A stretch of DNA of 13,594 nt from Desulfobacteraceae bacterium. GTDB lineage: Bacteria > Desulfobacterota > DSM-4660 > Desulfatiglandales > Desulfatiglandaceae. Numbering within the stretch: the first letter of the stretch is position 1; each line of letters begins with the position of its first letter. The stretch spans positions 1 to 13,594 of the forward strand of contig JABMQV010000263.1 of assembly GCA_013203065.1 (NCBI GenBank), given 5' to 3'. Below the pieces are notes generated by a model. That model was given only the letters and a program-made list of their open reading frames with translations, ran no database searches and was not told the DNA's origin. The translations under genes and the position numbers were made by a program. Shown here piece by piece: positions 6,874 through 13,594 of the stretch.

Positions 6874-8250
6874 ATGTATCCGGAAAAGAAGGCCACCGTA
6901 CTTGCTGTTGATGACGATCCCGGCCATCTGGCGACCCTGAAAACCATCATTAAGAGCTGGGGTTACCTGGTGGAAGGAGTGGACGATGGTTCCAAGGCCG
7001 TGGAAAAAATCCAAGAAGGTCCCTTTGACCTGGTCCTGATGGATGTCCGCATGGCCGTGATGAGCGGAATAGAGGCACTGAAGAAGATCAAGCAGTATAA
7101 TCCCGCGATTCCCATTTTGATCATGACAGCCTATTCTTCGGTGGAATCCGCTGTAGAGGCCCTGAAAACCGGAGCGTACGACTATTTAACCAAACCTCTG
7201 GATTTTGACGCCCTGAAAATTACTATGGAAAGGGCGCTGGAACATACCGGCCTGAAGGAAGAAAACAAGGCACTCAGAGAAAAGTTGTACTCTGATTTTC
7301 AACTGAAAAATATTGTTGGAAAAAGCCAGGCCATGAAGGATCTGATCGAGATGGTAGCTATGATCGCACCATCGGAAGCCACCGTCCTGATCATCGGCGA
7401 TAGCGGTACAGGCAAGGAATTGGTTGCCAAATCCATCCATCATAACAGCGGACGCAGGGATGGCCCACTGGTTATTATAAACTGCGCCGCCCTGACCGAA
7501 ACCCTTCTGGAATCCGAACTGTTTGGCCATGAAAAGGGTGCCTTCACAGGTGCCGATAAAAGGCGCGAAGGGCGTTTCATGCGCGCAGACAAGGGGACGA
7601 TTTTCTTAGATGAAATAGGCGAGATGTCCCCCATGATGCAGGCCAAATTGCTTCGTGTCATTCAGGAGAGAGAAATCCAGAGGGTCGGAAGTGATAAAAC
7701 AATCAAGGTTGATGTGCGAATCCTGGCAGCGACAAACCGCGATTTACAGAAAGACGTTTCGTCGGGCAAATTCCGGGAAGACCTCTTTTACCGGTTAAAC
7801 GTAGTTCCCTTGAGGGTCCCTTCTCTCAGGGAGCGTCTGGACGATGTTCCGCTTCTAACACAGCATTTTCTAAACAAATATGCGGCAAAGAATAGAAAAA
7901 CAGTTAAAGCATTTACTCCACTCGCCATGGATATGTTTTTAAAATATGATTGGCCCGGGAATGTGAGAGAGCTTGAGAACGCGGTGGAAAGGGCCGTAAT
8001 CCTTTTGCCGGGGGACTACATAACCGAGAAGGAACTGCCACTTAATATTACTCAATCCTACCCCGGCGAGGACCTTTTTCGTGACAACTCTACACTGGTC
8101 CCGGAAGATCTGTCGCTTGAAGAAATTGAAAAGAACGCTATCCTAAAGACCCTCGAGACCACCGGAGGAAACAAAAGCGAGACTGCACGAAAGTTAGGGA
8201 TTAACAGAAGAACCCTGTACTTGAAACTTGAGAAATTTGGCGTGAGGTAG
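6874..8250 (+). CDS. Sigma-54-dependent response regulator, NtrC/ZraR family
   Basis: This transcription activator has 458 residues. The N-terminal receiver (about 8-120) has the acidic pocket D13-D14-D15, phosphoacceptor D57, T85 and K107. The central AAA+ domain (about 146-375) has Walker A GDSGTGKE (175-182), the sigma-54-contacting GAFTGA loop (222-227), Walker B with D246-E247, and the downstream ATNRDL and REDLFYRLNV motifs. The C-terminal Fis-type helix-turn-helix (about 415-458) contains GGNKSETARKLGINRRTLY. All catalytic residues are intact, so it should be functional. ATG 6874 follows AAGGGG by seven bases. It is divergent from the ZraP-like operon and 165 bases upstream of its probable kinase. 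The only two sigma-54 promoters seen here flank the pair, so it likely activates both metal operons (inference). It resembles E. coli ZraR (441 residues) in length and layout. Confidence 0.96.
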   Translation: MYPEKKATVLAVDDDPGHLATLKTIIKSWGYLVEGVDDGSKAVEKIQEGPFDLVLMDVRMAVMSGIEALKKIKQYNPAIPILIMTAYSSVESAVEALKTGAYDYLTKPLDFDALKITMERALEHTGLKEENKALREKLYSDFQLKNIVGKSQAMKDLIEMVAMIAPSEATVLIIGDSGTGKELVAKSIHHNSGRRDGPLVIINCAALTETLLESELFGHEKGAFTGADKRREGRFMRADKGTIFLDEIGEMSPMMQAKLLRVIQEREIQRVGSDKTIKVDVRILAATNRDLQKDVSSGKFREDLFYRLNVVPLRVPSLRERLDDVPLLTQHFLNKYAAKNRKTVKAFTPLAMDMFLKYDWPGNVRELENAVERAVILLPGDYITEKELPLNITQSYPGEDLFRDNSTLVPEDLSLEEIEKNAILKTLETTGGNKSETARKLGINRRTLYLKLEKFGVR

Positions 8251-8415
8251 GAGCAACCAAAGCTTTTCATTCAGTATGATAAAGATTCGTTACGCTTTAA
8301 GATCCTTCTTTCGAAATTACAGATAGTATGGTCGCCCAGCCCTGGGATTTGAAACTATGCAAGGGGTCCCCACGCTGCTATCAGAAGGAATCGGAAAGAT
8401 CAGCAACCATTTATT

Positions 8416-10221
8416 ATGTTTATCAAGGCTCAAAAAAGGGATCGAATAGGCACTTATATACCTCCTTGGATGATTATCGGTTCCGTAATTATTCTTTTGG
8501 GGGTTGTAGTGGTCCTTGCGGTGCGGAATATTGATCGGGAGAAACGGCATATGTCCCAGATCCTGACAGAAAAAGGGGGGGCACTGATCAAAGCCTTTGA
8601 AGCCGGATCACGCACCGGAATGATGAACATGAAATGGGGGGCAAATCAAGTCCAAAGTCTTTTGGAAGCTACGGCAAACCAATCAGGGATACTGTACCTT
8701 ATTGTAACCGACCGAAACGGCCGAATCCTTGCAGCCAATCGCAGGGCCCTGATCGGAAAAACCTACTTGGACAGGCATGTCATAGCGGGACTTCATCCCG
8801 ATTCCAGGGCGCAGTGGCGCTTGTCCGACTACGACAAGAGAAGCTCTTTTGAGGTATACCAGCTCTTCCGGGCCTGGAAAACGGGCGAAGAAAGTACAGC
8901 TACAGAGGCCATGATGAAGATGTGCAGCCCAGGGGAAAGGGCAGCTCAACGGAACTCGTGGTGGTTTCCATCGATCCGACCCGAGGCTGAAAAAATCATC
9001 TTTGTGGGACTTGATATGGAACCATTTGAGGCCGCTCGCCTGGAGGATATGCGGAATACTATCGTCATTTCTCTAATCCTCCTCCTCCTGGGCCTTGGCG
9101 GACTGTTTTCCATGTTCCTGGCACATCGATATCGAAGCACGTCTCGTATGCTCCGGGATACGAGTGCCCTGGCCAACGAAGTGGTCAGCAACCTGCCCGT
9201 CGGTCTTATGGTTATGGGGAGCGATGGCAAGATCGCCTTTATCAATCGGGCGGCTGAAAAGATAACCGGGATAGAACCCGATGAGGCCCTGGGCAAGGCC
9301 CCCGGACAGATCTTCCCGCTTGAAATTTCTACCATCATTGATGACTTTCCAGGTAACAAAACAATTTTAGAGCAGGACCTGGAGTGCACTTTTTCAGGGA
9401 AACATACCACTTCCCTTAGTGTGACTGCCTCCCGGATCGTCAATCGTGCTGGAGGCCTCGTAGCCGGCATTTTGATCCTCAGAGACCTGACTGAAGTGCG
9501 GAGGCTCCAGGAGGAGGTGCGCCGCAAGGAAAAACTGGCAGCCTTAGGCGGCCTCGCCGCGGGGGTTGCCCATGAAATCAGAAACCCGCTCAGTTCAATC
9601 AAAGGGCTTGCCTCATTTTTTGGAAGCAAGTTCCCGGAAGGAAGTGAGGACAGGGAAGCCGCCACCGTCATGATCGGTGAGGTGGACCGTCTGAACCGCA
9701 CAATCAGCGAGCTTCTGGAGTTTGCCAGGCCATCGGAACTCAAACTGAAACCAACAAATCTCAATCAGCTCTTAGAGCATTCCGTTCGCCTCGTCCGGCA
9801 GGACGCTGAAACAAAGGGTATTGAAATCAATCTAACGAACGACGAGCCTCTTCCAGAGGCCCTTTTAGATCCGGATCGCTTTTCCCAGTGTCTGTTGAAC
9901 CTTTTTTTGAACGCGATTCAGGCGATGGAAGCGGGGGGCAGATTGTCGGTGAAGAGTAGGCCCGGCCCTGAAAAGACTCTCCAGATAGCAGTCGCAGACA
10001 CGGGAAAGGGGATAGAAAGGCGTGGCATGCAAAAGATCTTTGATCCCTATTTTACCACAAAACCCACGGGTACGGGCCTCGGGCTCGCCATCGTCCACAA
10101 GATCGTGGAGGCCCACGAAGGGTGGATAGAAGTCAGAAGCAACCCCGGACAAGGGACTGTGTTCACCATTTCGATCCCGGCTGCCTTCCACGAAGCAATG
10201 GATAAAGGGAGCAGGGTCTGA
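8416..10221 (+). CDS. Membrane sensor histidine kinase with PAS domain, ZraS-like
   Basis: This is the presumed partner of the response regulator just upstream. It has 601 residues. TM1 (about 19-37) and TM2 (about 214-237) enclose a periplasmic sensor of about 175 residues containing one Cys in a Met-rich stretch (MMKMCSPGE), a conceivable metal site. A PAS domain (about 250-355, NLPVGLMVMGSDGKIAFINR) is followed by HisKA with phosphoacceptor His386 (GVAHEIRNPLSSIKG). The ATPase domain has N499, G1 DTGKGIE from D528 and G2 GTGLGLA (552-558). It is longer than E. coli ZraS (465), the extra length being sensor and PAS. ATG 8416 has no good ribosome site (GGAAAG about 17 bases away), and no other in-frame ATG, GTG or TTG exists up to the stop at 8350, so translation may be weak. 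The 165 bases before it hold only short palindromes. It converges with the oxidase gene. Confidence 0.94.
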   Translation: MFIKAQKRDRIGTYIPPWMIIGSVIILLGVVVVLAVRNIDREKRHMSQILTEKGGALIKAFEAGSRTGMMNMKWGANQVQSLLEATANQSGILYLIVTDRNGRILAANRRALIGKTYLDRHVIAGLHPDSRAQWRLSDYDKRSSFEVYQLFRAWKTGEESTATEAMMKMCSPGERAAQRNSWWFPSIRPEAEKIIFVGLDMEPFEAARLEDMRNTIVISLILLLLGLGGLFSMFLAHRYRSTSRMLRDTSALANEVVSNLPVGLMVMGSDGKIAFINRAAEKITGIEPDEALGKAPGQIFPLEISTIIDDFPGNKTILEQDLECTFSGKHTTSLSVTASRIVNRAGGLVAGILILRDLTEVRRLQEEVRRKEKLAALGGLAAGVAHEIRNPLSSIKGLASFFGSKFPEGSEDREAATVMIGEVDRLNRTISELLEFARPSELKLKPTNLNQLLEHSVRLVRQDAETKGIEINLTNDEPLPEALLDPDRFSQCLLNLFLNAIQAMEAGGRLSVKSRPGPEKTLQIAVADTGKGIERRGMQKIFDPYFTTKPTGTGLGLAIVHKIVEAHEGWIEVRSNPGQGTVFTISIPAAFHEAMDKGSRV

Positions 10222-10281
10222 AATCTCATGCCTCGACAGCACGCCCCCAGAAGGAAGCAAAACCGTCCAGATCTGATAGTG

Positions 10282-11692
10282 TCACGATTCCCTTATGAAA
10301 TAGTTGCGCATCATTCCCATGTCTTCATGCTCCAGGTTGTGGCAATGGTACAGGAACAATCCTGGATAATCATCAAAATCAACTAAGATTCTTATTTTTT
10401 CACCGGGCATAAGCAAAACCGTATCTTTCCATCCTTCATCCACATAGCCTTCATGCATGACTCCCCTGCGCTCAACTACTCGAAACTGCTTCCCATGAAG
10501 GTGGATGGGATGGGGCATGTTCATATGCATCATTCCACTATCGGTGTTATGGAATTCCCAAATCTCCTTTGAACCTAATTGAACAATCTCATCATCAGCC
10601 ACATCCTCCATTTGGAAGGCTTTGATTCTGTCCCGTCCTTCCACCCATCATCATACCACGGCTCATCCGGTTGCCGCTCATCCAGTCACCGCCCATGCCT
10701 CCGGTATCGAAAGGAAGGCTTATCAAGGATGTCTCAAAACCGACCGGACTATCGCTGAAATCGGCCCAGATCTCCAACCTTTCCCCGGGGCTTAAAAACG
10801 CATACTGACGGTAGACAGGCTTCTCCAACAATCCTCCGTCTGTGCCGATGATGGTCAGGGGACGACCATCCTTCCATGCCAATTTGTATATTCGCGAATT
10901 GGAACCATTTAACAGGCGTAAACGATAGGCACAGGTTGATGCAGCCAGGGTAAAATCAGGCATACCGTTAACCATTATCTTGTCACCCAAAAAACCGCTC
11001 ATCTGCTCCATCATGTGACCTGAGGTATACACGAGCTGATTGTCTCGATTAAACGTTCGGTCCTGTATCACCAGAGGAACATCATATTCATCACCTGGCA
11101 ACCCCGCGGCGCGTTCTTCTTTATCAGAAACAAGAAAAAGGCCTGCCAGACCTCGATAAACCTGTGGGCCGGTTCTTCCGTGGGGGTGGGGGTGATACCA
11201 ATAAGTCCCGGCCCTGTTTTTGACTTCAAATTCGTACAAATAGGATTGTCCTTGTGGGATTACATAACGGGGATGACCGTCCATAATTGCGGGAACATGT
11301 AGACCATGCCAATGTACAATTGATTTTTCTGGAATTGAATTCGTAAAACGGACCCTTATTTTCTCTCCCTGACGAACTTTTATGATCGGACCAAGGTAGC
11401 TACCTGGGATTTCGACCACCCGGGTTTGATCGCCTCTATGCACAATCGCATGGTAACGCCGCACCTGGGTGGGATGTCCGGGAAATATGGCTACTTTGTC
11501 AGGTTGGGCCATCAGCGAAATATCGAGGTCAGGGATAAATTCTGTTTCTGTATTTTGCATTGCTGCTGAATAATTTAATAGGGGCCAGAAGCCGCTTGTT
11601 ATCAAGCCCAGCGTTCCATAACCGGCCAGTTTCAGAAACTGCCTTCTGTTATTCTCGCCTTCAATCCGTAAACCGGAGTTTTGATTTTCCAT
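10282..11692 (-). pseudogene. Tat-exported multicopper oxidase, reading frame broken by a one-base shift
   Basis: Two overlapping frames together encode one CueO/CopA/SufI-like multicopper oxidase of about 468 residues. The first (11692 to stop 10595) has a twin-arginine signal, RRQFLKLAG at 16-24, the copper motifs HWHGLH (127-132) and WYHPHPHG (165-172), and a Met-rich stretch GMMMGG. The second (to stop 10282) carries HPIHLHGKQF and HCHNLEHEDMGMM, the remaining type 1, 2 and 3 ligands. The frames must be exchanged by a net +1 shift in about 10635-10647, in GGTGGAAGGACGGG: the second frame has a TGA at 10650-10648, and the first drifts into SLPNGGCG-stop. All copper ligands survive, so the lesion is recent, a sequencing error, or, less likely, recoding. 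GGGAG lies seven bases before ATG 11692. It is the last gene of the second sigma-54 operon; periplasmic Cu(I) oxidation is the expected role. Confidence 0.9.
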
Positions 11693-11712
11693 TGTTGAAC
11701 TCCCTGTTTGAG

Positions 11713-12078
11713 CTACTGCAGTAAATCTTTTTTCATGGATTCGAACTCATCACGGGTTATCTCACCTCTGGCATAACGTTCCTCCAGGATATCCATTGCT
11801 TTAGAACCTGTGCCAACACCAGATTGGCCTCTGCTGCCCGTGGTTTGAATCAACCATCTGATCAGCAACACTATCCCTGTGATAATCAGGCCCCAGAAAA
11901 TAATCATAAATATCATACCGAACCATCCCATTCCCCAACTCCCCATCATCCATCGCCCCATGTGCCAGTTAGTGTACCTGTCTGACTGGGCCAACGCAGA
12001 GTTTAAGTAGATGTTGCTCAGGACCAATATGGCCAAGGACCACGTCACCGTCTTTTGAAGCCTATTTTTCCAAGTCAT
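11713..12078 (-). CDS. Exported membrane protein with Met-rich segment and SHOCT domain
   Basis: The product has 121 residues. A signal peptide (about 1-30, ending NSALA) is followed by a Met/Trp/Gly-rich segment, [17 protein letters not shown] (about 39-55), of the kind that can bind Cu(I). Next come a transmembrane helix (about 56-76), a flexible Gly/Ser linker, and a SHOCT motif, [20 protein letters not shown] (about 95-114). GGAGGG lies eight bases before ATG 12078. It is 20 bases upstream of the multicopper oxidase and 51 bases downstream of the lipoprotein, clearly in one operon. It parallels the shorter SHOCT protein at 5908-6156. The function is unknown; the Met cluster and operon suggest copper handling or a scaffold for the oxidase (inference). 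Confidence 0.88.
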   Translation of the reverse strand: MTWKNRLQKTVTWSLAILVLSNIYLNSALAQSDRYTNWHMGRWMMGSWGMGWFGMIFMIIFWGLIITGIVLLIRWLIQTTGSRGQSGVGTGSKAMDILEERYARGEITRDEFESMKKDLLQ

Positions 12079-12129
12079 GTTATATTCCCTCCAATCGATT
12101 TGCCAAAATACTGAATAAGAGCCCTAAAG

Positions 12130-12399
12130 TTACGGCGAGCAATAACCATTGAGACCAGGGCCATTTCCTACCATGGAACCGTAGCCTCTGTACCCGGAAT
12201 TCCCATAGTTGCTTCCGTAATAATCTGCATTATCTGAAAGGTTGCCGGAATATCCACCTCTCTGATGCCAACCCGGTCCCCGATCGGTAGACCCCATCAT
12301 GTGACCGTAGCCACTGCCACAACCGGAAAGAGACAGGGCGAGAATGCCAAAGATCGCCACGACCGCTAGTACCATAATTCCTTTAATTTTTTTGTTCAT
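12130..12399 (-). CDS. Small Gly/Tyr-rich lipoprotein heading the oxidase operon
   Basis: The product has 89 residues. A lipoprotein signal (about 1-26) ends in LSGC with the acylated Cys27. The mature part is low-complexity: GSGYGHMMGS, then RGGYSG, then repeated Tyr/Gly/Asn units (DYYGSNYGNSGYRGYGSM). It shares RGGYSG and the general composition with the ZraP-like protein at 6217-6597 but lacks the helical hairpin. It may be a reduced relative or an independent envelope protein. No enzymatic motif is present; His, Met and the final Cys could bind metal. GGGAG lies seven bases before ATG 12399. It is the first gene downstream of the sigma-54 promoter at 12480-12497, in an operon with the SHOCT protein and multicopper oxidase. 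No known family name is assigned. Confidence 0.82.
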   Translation of the reverse strand: MNKKIKGIMVLAVVAIFGILALSLSGCGSGYGHMMGSTDRGPGWHQRGGYSGNLSDNADYYGSNYGNSGYRGYGSMVGNGPGLNGYCSP

Positions 12400-12479
12400 T
12401 TGTATTCTCCCAATATCAATCGATTCATTTTACCCTAAAAACAGGTGCTTTCTAAAATTTCCTCATGTAGAAATGCTAG

Positions 12480-12497
12480 AGCAAGTGCCATGCCAGA
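12480..12497 (-). promoter_or_regulatory. Sigma-54 (-24/-12) promoter of the lipoprotein-SHOCT-oxidase operon
   Basis: The minus strand reads TCTGGCATGGCACTTGCT. GG at 12494-12493 and GC at 12482-12481 are ten bases apart, a near-consensus TGGCAY-N5-TTGCW element. The predicted start near 12470 leaves a leader of about 70 bases before ATG 12399. It shares TGGCAT and TTGCT with the promoter at 6665-6681, fitting common control by the regulator at 6874-8250. Confidence 0.87.
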
Positions 12498-12522
12498 CCT
12501 CTCCAGAAGCAACTTCGTTATC

Positions 12523-12573
12523 GGTTAAACAATTGGAATAATATGATATTAAAGATTGATATTTTGTTTAATC
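12523..12573. repeat. Inverted repeat upstream of the second sigma-54 promoter, possible enhancer/IHF region
   Basis: GGTTAAACAA (12523-12532) and TTGTTTAATC (12564-12573) pair at 9 of 10 positions across a 31-base AT-rich spacer. The spacer has a direct repeat TGATATT (12544 and 12557). On the minus strand TATCAATCTTTAA (12561-12549) fits the IHF consensus WATCAA-N4-TTR with one mismatch. It lies about 30-80 bases upstream of the -24 element, where enhancer and IHF sites of RpoN promoters are commonly found. Binding is not shown. Confidence 0.4.
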
Positions 12574-12757
12574 AGTAAGGACGGCTAATGATCTATGATT
12601 TGATATGTGGTATTATTGCACACCTTCTAACGGATAATTTAGAGCTGGTGGGGTGAAAATAACCAGCCAGTCTAACCATATGACATGAAATAGGGTAAAA
12701 AAGGGTTTGGAGAGGAGCAACTTTCTTTTTCAGCATCCTTATGCCAGTTTGTCGGGA

Positions 12758-12840
12758 TCAATCGACACCGTAATATTTCAGTTTTTGTGCAGGGTTTTGC
12801 GATTGATCTTTAACCTTCGTGCCGTTTCACTTTTATCAGA
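12758..12840 (-). pseudogene. Remnant of the C-terminus of another NtrC-family regulator (Fis-type helix-turn-helix)
   Basis: The minus strand from about 12837 encodes DKSETARRLKINRKTLHKN, the DNA-binding helix-turn-helix end of a sigma-54 regulator. It is close to NKSETARKLGINRRTLYLK of the intact regulator at 6874-8250. Translation then stops at 12780 after an A5 run (12786-12782). Adding one base there restores LHKKLKYYGVD and a stop at 12760-12758, a normal ending for such proteins. About 27 codons remain; receiver and AAA+ domains are absent. The stub begins within some 10 bases of the SUMF-like gene's stop (12848), so a deletion or insertion joined the two. It lies just upstream of the second sigma-54 operon, as a former local regulator would. 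Confidence 0.72.
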
Positions 12841-12847
12841 AAAGGCC

Positions 12848-13594
12848 CTATGGCTGCCCGGGAGTTGTGCTTCTGACGCATCTGAAACCCACTTCTTCGA
12901 ATGCCTCCCAGGGTTGACGGGGAAGGGGTCGGGGCAGGGTATCCTTTCGATCTCCATCGTCACGGAAACCTCCCATGATGACATATCCTTCCGCCGCTCC
13001 CGCAGTCGGGACTTCCTTTACAGCCCATTCGCTGACATTTCCGTCTAATCCGCGAACCCCGTATTTATCGGGTGAGGATAGAATTACGGGGGCTGGGAAG
13101 TGAGGAGGCTCCCCGCTTGGAGATCCAACTATCTGTTCATCAGCCATCTCCCACTCCTCCTGATCCATCATTCGACCCATCATCTTATCCATGTCTCTCC
13201 TCACTGTAGCGCCCTGCGTGCTTGGTGCAGACCTGCTCTTTACCTTTCCTCCCTTAACCAGGGCATACAGCCACTCTGCGGCCGTGGGAAGGCGTTTGCC
13301 ATAGAAACGGGCATACGCGGCGGCCCCGTAGGCGGTCACCCGGACCACGGGACAAGATGCATGGCCGGGTTTATTTATGCGAAACCGCCCCCCTTTGAAA
13401 ATGATAGGTTCGTATCCCTCAAGCACCTCCCCCAACAGCAGCCAGATTTCAGTGTCGGCCCTCACAACGCCTGCCTGTACGCTGATGCGGGAGATCTCCT
13501 GGTTCAAGAAGTTCACATACTGGTGATTCGTAACCGGGGTCTCATCCATGTAGAAAGGGGCAATTTTCTCCTCTGCTCCAGAGTCAAGGCCCCA
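12848..13594 (-). CDS. SUMF1/formylglycine-generating-enzyme-like protein, C-terminal part (runs off right edge)
   Basis: The frame is open to the window edge. The 248 visible residues cover most of an FGE/SUMF1 (C-type-lectin-like) domain: FYMDETPVTNHQYVNFL, VTAYGAAAYARFYGKRLPTAAEWLYA, YGVRGLDGNVSEWA, MGGFRDD and a final VGFRCV. The Met at 13549 is internal, since PFY precedes it as in the family. No cysteine pair exists between the GG and GFRC motifs, where true formylglycine enzymes have their copper-binding catalytic CxxxxC. It is therefore probably not a sulfatase maturase but one of the non-catalytic or repurposed SUMF proteins. An insertion of about 40 residues is Met-rich (RRDMDKMMGRMMDQEEWEM) and suits a metal-related role (inference). 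Its promoter and N-terminus lie outside the window. The gene ends at a regulator stub. Confidence 0.86.
   Translation of the reverse strand, partial: WGLDSGAEEKIAPFYMDETPVTNHQYVNFLNQEISRISVQAGVVRADTEIWLLLGEVLEGYEPIIFKGGRFRINKPGHASCPVVRVTAYGAAAYARFYGKRLPTAAEWLYALVKGGKVKSRSAPSTQGATVRRDMDKMMGRMMDQEEWEMADEQIVGSPSGEPPHFPAPVILSSPDKYGVRGLDGNVSEWAVKEVPTAGAAEGYVIMGGFRDDGDRKDTLPRPLPRQPWEAFEEVGFRCVRSTTPGQP

Larger units (their letters stand above)
12400..12757. other. 358-base control region with no gene
   Basis: No credible coding region is visible. It contains a leader of about 70 bases, the sigma-54 promoter (12480-12497), an inverted repeat with a possible IHF site (12523-12573), and an AT-rich stretch to about 12640. 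A six-base hairpin follows (GCTGGT at 12644-12649 with ACCAGC at 12662-12667) with no T-run on either side. Beyond 12670 nothing further is recognised before the regulator stub. Confidence 0.6.

Noticed and set aside
8335..8346. CCCAGCCCTGGG and the nearby GGGGTCCCC palindromes as a terminator or operator
   Set aside because: They are short GC palindromes with no workable loop or T-run, and no partner sites.
8946..9764. Long open frame (272 codons) on the minus strand
   Set aside because: It is antisense to the kinase, has Arg/Ser-rich random composition and no domain; the opposite strand carries clear kinase motifs.
10222..10281. Possible bidirectional terminator between the convergent kinase and oxidase genes
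   Set aside because: No stem-loop followed by a T-run could be found by eye in these 60 bases.
12644..12667. Hairpin GCTGGT/ACCAGC as a terminator
   Set aside because: The stem is only six pairs, the loop is 12 bases, and there is no T-run on either strand.
12848..12984. Upstream half of the frame that contains the regulator stub (12778-12984)
   Set aside because: This half is an out-of-frame reading of the SUMF gene; only the part below about 12840 resembles a regulator.

Overview
The window looks like chromosomal or accessory DNA of a Gram-negative, environmental proteobacterium. A Desulfobacterota-type organism is my best guess, from an RND tripartite pump, sigma-54 two-component control, a Tat-exported oxidase and roughly 50% GC. 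I cannot place it further. Almost every gene serves heavy-metal resistance or envelope metal stress.

Layout. Positions 1-6597 (minus strand) hold one long operon, read right to left: a ZraP-like periplasmic protein, a small SHOCT membrane protein, a heavy-metal P1B-type ATPase, an unrecognised small exported or anchored protein, and then outer-membrane, periplasmic-adaptor and inner-membrane subunits of a CzcCBA/CusCBA-type pump. The last gene runs off the left edge. Positions 6874-10221 (plus strand) hold a divergent two-component system of ZraR/ZraS type: an NtrC-family response regulator and a membrane histidine kinase. Positions 10282-12399 (minus strand, convergent with the kinase) hold a second operon: a Gly/Tyr-rich lipoprotein, a second SHOCT membrane protein, and a Tat-exported multicopper oxidase whose reading frame is broken. 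Positions 12758-13594 (minus strand) hold a SUMF1/formylglycine-enzyme-like gene that runs off the right edge. It is followed directly by a decayed stub of another NtrC-family regulator.

How it fits together. Each metal operon is preceded by a -24/-12 element with GG-N10-GC spacing (6665-6681 and 12480-12497). The only complete sigma-54 activator gene lies between them. The simplest model, which is inference, is that the kinase senses periplasmic metal, the regulator is phosphorylated, and both operons are switched on. The pump and ATPase would then remove metal while the multicopper oxidase detoxifies copper in the periplasm. The two operons share a layout: small Gly/Tyr-rich exported protein, then SHOCT protein, then metal-handling enzyme(s).

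No CRISPR array, insertion sequence, tRNA or rRNA was recognised. The individual families are mostly known. The less ordinary points are the paired sigma-54 modules, the regulator stub, the cysteine-poor Met-rich SUMF protein, the APC-type ATPase and the frameshifted oxidase.
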